From: Amycolatopsis sp. WAC 01376
GTDB taxonomy: Bacteria; Actinomycetota; Actinomycetes; Mycobacteriales; Pseudonocardiaceae
NCBI RefSeq assembly: GCF_003947415.1
Contig: NZ_QHKL01000009.1
Span: 392,753 to 456,752, forward strand
Direction of reading: 5' to 3'
Length of the DNA stretch: 64,000 bases
The translations under genes were made by a program, and so were the position numbers. Positions 62,031 to 64,000 of the stretch are shown one piece after another. Below the pieces are notes generated by a model, which saw nothing but the letters and a program-made list of their open reading frames with translations, did not search any database and was not told where the DNA came from. The first letter of the stretch is position 1; each line of letters starts with the position of its first letter.

Positions 62031-63593
62031 ATGGTGCGGCGACCGGTGTTCAGAGTTCTGACGACCTTGGTCGCCGCGACCATCGCGGCAACAGCCGCGC
62101 CGGCGGCCTCCGCCACCGGTAAACCTCTCGATCTCGACGCCGCCGACATCCCCGCGCTCCAGACGCGGATGTCCTCCGGACGGTTGACCGCAGTAGGTCT
62201 GACCTCGGCCTATCTCGATCGCATCCGCAAGGTCGACCGGAAGGTGAACGCGGTCATCGCGGTCAATCCGGCCGCGATCGCGCAAGCCGCGGAGAGTGAC
62301 TTCCGGCGTCGCGCCGGCAAGACGCGAGGGCCGTTGGACGGCATCCCGGTCCTGGTGAAGGACAACGTCGACACCCGCTCGATGCAAACGACCGCCGGTT
62401 CACGCGCTCTGCGCAGCAAGCCCGCGAAGGACGCAACCCTGCTCCGCCGTCTGCGTGACGCGGGCGCGGTGGTCCTCGGCAAGGCGAACCTCTCCGAATG
62501 GGCGAACTTCCGCGCCGCCAAACCCACTTCCGGATGGTCCGGCGTCGGCGGGCAGACGAACAACCCGTACGTGCTGGACCGCAACCCGTGTGGGTCCTCC
62601 GCCGGATCCGCCGCCGGCGTCGCCGCGTCACTCGCCCAGGTCGCGATCGGCAGCGAGACCGACGGCTCGATCGTCTGCCCGGCCGGGATGACCTCGACCG
62701 TGGGGCACAAACCGAGTCTCGGCCTGGTCAGCCGCACCGGCGTGGTGCCGATCTCGGCCGAACAGGACACCGCCGGTCCGATGGCAAGGCACGTCGTCGA
62801 CGTCGCGCTGACGCTGTCCGCACTCCAGGGGCGCGACCCGAGCGACCCGGCCACCGGCGCGTACCCGTCGAACCAGCCGACCGATTACGCCGCGCACCTC
62901 CGGCCCGGCGTGCTGAAGGGCTCCCGGATCGGGCTCTGGCGTCTGCCAGTCCTCGGCCCGGACGTCGACGCCGTGCTGACGCGAACCAAGAACTCGCTGG
63001 TCAAGGCAGGCGCCGAGGTCGTCGAGGTGACGCCGCCGTACCAGGCGAGGCTCGGTGAACTGGAGTTCCCGGCCCTGCTCACCGAGTTCCACCGGGACAT
63101 CGACCGCTACCTGGCCACGCGCCCCGAAGGCCCGCGCGACCTCGCCGCGCTGATCGAATACAACCGCTCCGACCCGCTGGAGCAGACCTGCTTCGCCGGG
63201 CAGGAACTCTTCGAACAGGCACTCGCCGCGCCCGGCCCGTCCGACCCCGGCTACCTGGCGATGCGCCGTGAGCTCACCGACCTGGCGAAACGCTCGATCG
63301 ACGAGACCCTCGCCAAGTACCGCCTGGACGCGATCGCCGCGCCCACGAACCCGCCCGCCTGGAAGACCGACTGCAAGACCGGCGACAACGACGTGATCCC
63401 GTCGTCGACGCCGGCCGCCGTCTCGGGCTACCCGGCGGTGACCGTGCCCGCCGGTTTCGTCGGCGAGCTCCCGGTGGGTGTCTCGTTCATGGCGGGGCAG
63501 TGGACGGACGCCCGAGTGCTCGCCTACGCGGCCGACTTCGAACGTGTCGCACCCGCCCGCAAACCGCCCCGCTACCTGAAGACCGTCGGATGA
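62031..63593 (+). CDS. Secreted amidase-signature-family hydrolase
   Basis: 520 residues. Signal peptide (VLTTLVAATIAATAAPAASA, cleavage near residue 28). The Ser-cisSer-Lys triad is seen as Lys in DGIPVLVKDNVDT and the serines in RNPCGSSAGSAAGVAASLAQ with ETDGSIVCPAG. The rest matches the glutamyl-tRNA-amidotransferase-A-like amidase fold. It hydrolyses an amide outside the cell; substrate unknown. AAGGAG lies about 7 bases before the ATG. Probably in one transcript with glnA2, so released ammonia could feed glutamine synthesis (inference). Confidence 0.88.
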   Translation: MVRRPVFRVLTTLVAATIAATAAPAASATGKPLDLDAADIPALQTRMSSGRLTAVGLTSAYLDRIRKVDRKVNAVIAVNPAAIAQAAESDFRRRAGKTRGPLDGIPVLVKDNVDTRSMQTTAGSRALRSKPAKDATLLRRLRDAGAVVLGKANLSEWANFRAAKPTSGWSGVGGQTNNPYVLDRNPCGSSAGSAAGVAASLAQVAIGSETDGSIVCPAGMTSTVGHKPSLGLVSRTGVVPISAEQDTAGPMARHVVDVALTLSALQGRDPSDPATGAYPSNQPTDYAAHLRPGVLKGSRIGLWRLPVLGPDVDAVLTRTKNSLVKAGAEVVEVTPPYQARLGELEFPALLTEFHRDIDRYLATRPEGPRDLAALIEYNRSDPLEQTCFAGQELFEQALAAPGPSDPGYLAMRRELTDLAKRSIDETLAKYRLDAIAAPTNPPAWKTDCKTGDNDVIPSSTPAAVSGYPAVTVPAGFVGELPVGVSFMAGQWTDARVLAYAADFERVAPARKPPRYLKTVG

Positions 63594-63637
63594 GAGTGGT
63601 TCACGCCGGCTGACCTGCGGCGATGTCGTTAAGTGAC

Positions 63638-63655
63638 CCCCCTGTTTTCAGGGGG
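63638..63655 (+). terminator. Hairpin terminator after the amidase gene
   Basis: CCCCCTG-TTTT-CAGGGGG, a 7-bp GC-rich stem 44 bases after the stop, insulating the rRNA promoters that follow. Confidence 0.65.
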
Positions 63656-63673
63656 TTCCGGGGCATGTAATCT
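63645..63673 (+). promoter_or_regulatory. Possible upstream rRNA promoter (P1)
   Basis: TTTTCA (63645-63650), 17-base spacer, TAATCT (63668-63673). The -35 overlaps the terminator hairpin. Weaker match than P2. Confidence 0.4.
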
Positions 63674-63744
63674 TCTCTTCGTCGCCAGGAACACCGGGCC
63701 GCCGGGGCCGAAAGCCCCGAGGCAAGGAACCAGGGCCGAGCGGG

Positions 63745-63773
63745 TTGACACCGCGAACCGGACCAGGTAATGT
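63745..63773 (+). promoter_or_regulatory. Main rRNA operon promoter (P2)
   Basis: Consensus TTGACA (63745-63750), exactly 17 bases, TAATGT (63768-63773), about 230 bases upstream of the 16S start. Confidence 0.85.
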
Positions 63774-63779
63774 TCAGCG

Positions 63780-64000
63780 TCGGCCCACGAGCGGCCGCCG
63801 ACCCCCTACGGCTAACAGCGTAGGATCCGGCATGCTCGACCAAAAGCTTGTGAATATCGCTTTGAAACAAAGCGTGTTGCTTGAGAACTCAACAGTGTGC
63901 TAGTGAACTAAGCCAGTAGAGCTTATGTATTTGAACCTCGTTTGAGGTTCCTTTGAGAGCAAGAAAATTTGCCTCGATTGAATTCGAAGACATTGTTGGA
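63780..64000 (+). other. rRNA operon leader, ending at the 16S rRNA 5' end
   Basis: It contains hairpin CTACG/CGTAG (63806-63823), hairpin CGCTTT/AAAGCG (63858-63874), the actinobacterial leader motif GCTTGAGAACTCAACAGTG (about 63879-63897) and hairpin GAACCTC-GTTT-GAGGTTC (63933-63950, boxB-like). The last bases (CATTGTTGGA) match the sequence that normally precedes GAGTTTGATCCTGG of 16S rRNA, so the gene begins at the window edge. The region 63594-64000 holds no protein gene. Confidence 0.8.

Noticed and set aside
63601..63870. 89-codon minus-strand frame in the rRNA leader
   Set aside because: It overlaps rRNA promoters and leader hairpins and shows no protein features.

Overview
The window is very GC-rich (about 70% by eye), codes densely on both strands, often uses GTG or TTG starts, and has many 4-base ATGA/GTGA gene overlaps. 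It carries a SecA2, a LysX fusion (lysyl-phosphatidylglycerol synthase plus lysyl-tRNA synthetase), a GlnA2-type glutamine synthetase, LGFP cell-wall repeats, EspC-like type VII secretion proteins and a type-A RNase P RNA. Together these point to a mycolata-related actinomycete, most likely Pseudonocardiaceae of the Amycolatopsis type. That placement is inference from gene content. The sequence stops at, or a few bases into, the 5' end of a 16S rRNA gene.

Layout. 1-425 is the tail of a membrane-glycosyltransferase-like gene. 497-5497 (minus) holds a flavin monooxygenase (sfnG-like), a giant LuxR (LAL) regulator and an ECF sigma/anti-sigma pair. 5678-8913 (plus) is a tightly overlapping operon: a DUF4142 protein, a bis-haem membrane protein fused to a ferredoxin, its FAD reductase, and a YX4D secreted protein. 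It looks like an outward electron-transfer module. rnpB follows (8922-9328). 9411-12076 (minus) is a YbaB / EspC-like / long helical protein / unknown cassette linked to type VII secretion. 13726-22453 (plus) is a compact type IV secretion-like machine (pilin-like, PrgI/TcpE-like, VirB4, VirB6-like, VirB8-like and a CwlT-like two-domain wall hydrolase) with no relaxase, coupling protein or integrase in view.

23393-26660 holds a MinD/CooC-like ATPase, an RNase II-family nuclease and a cytosolic metal-receptor-fold protein. 26714-38255 is a polyamine/GABA island: aldehyde dehydrogenase and GABA transaminase (minus), a PucR regulator, a FadR-type regulator with a solo Cache protein, then gamma-aminobutyraldehyde dehydrogenase and a four-gene PotABCD-like transporter behind a clear promoter. 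38310-44150 holds a secreted sugar-dehydrogenase/PKD/LGFP protein, a low-GC orphan gene between two copies of a proline iminopeptidase 3' end, that peptidase, and a secreted beta-helix protein. 44556-63593 is mostly housekeeping: panB, lysX, DinB-like, ogt, VOC, nadE, secA2, two tandem lipoprotein peptidases, an LppX/LprG-like lipoprotein, MFS, glnA2 and an amidase. An rRNA promoter and leader region closes the window.

The most striking non-coding content is a set of dispersed palindromes. A 21-base element (core GAGCAAGGGACCTTTGCTAT) occurs 14 times, singly or as inverted pairs, mostly just after stop codons, and one pair shows compensatory changes in both arms. A composite module built from this element and two other hairpins occurs twice in opposite orientation (12.2 and 44.4 kb). 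A third family (433-495 and 26644-26708) sits between convergent genes and supplies the last codons of one of them.
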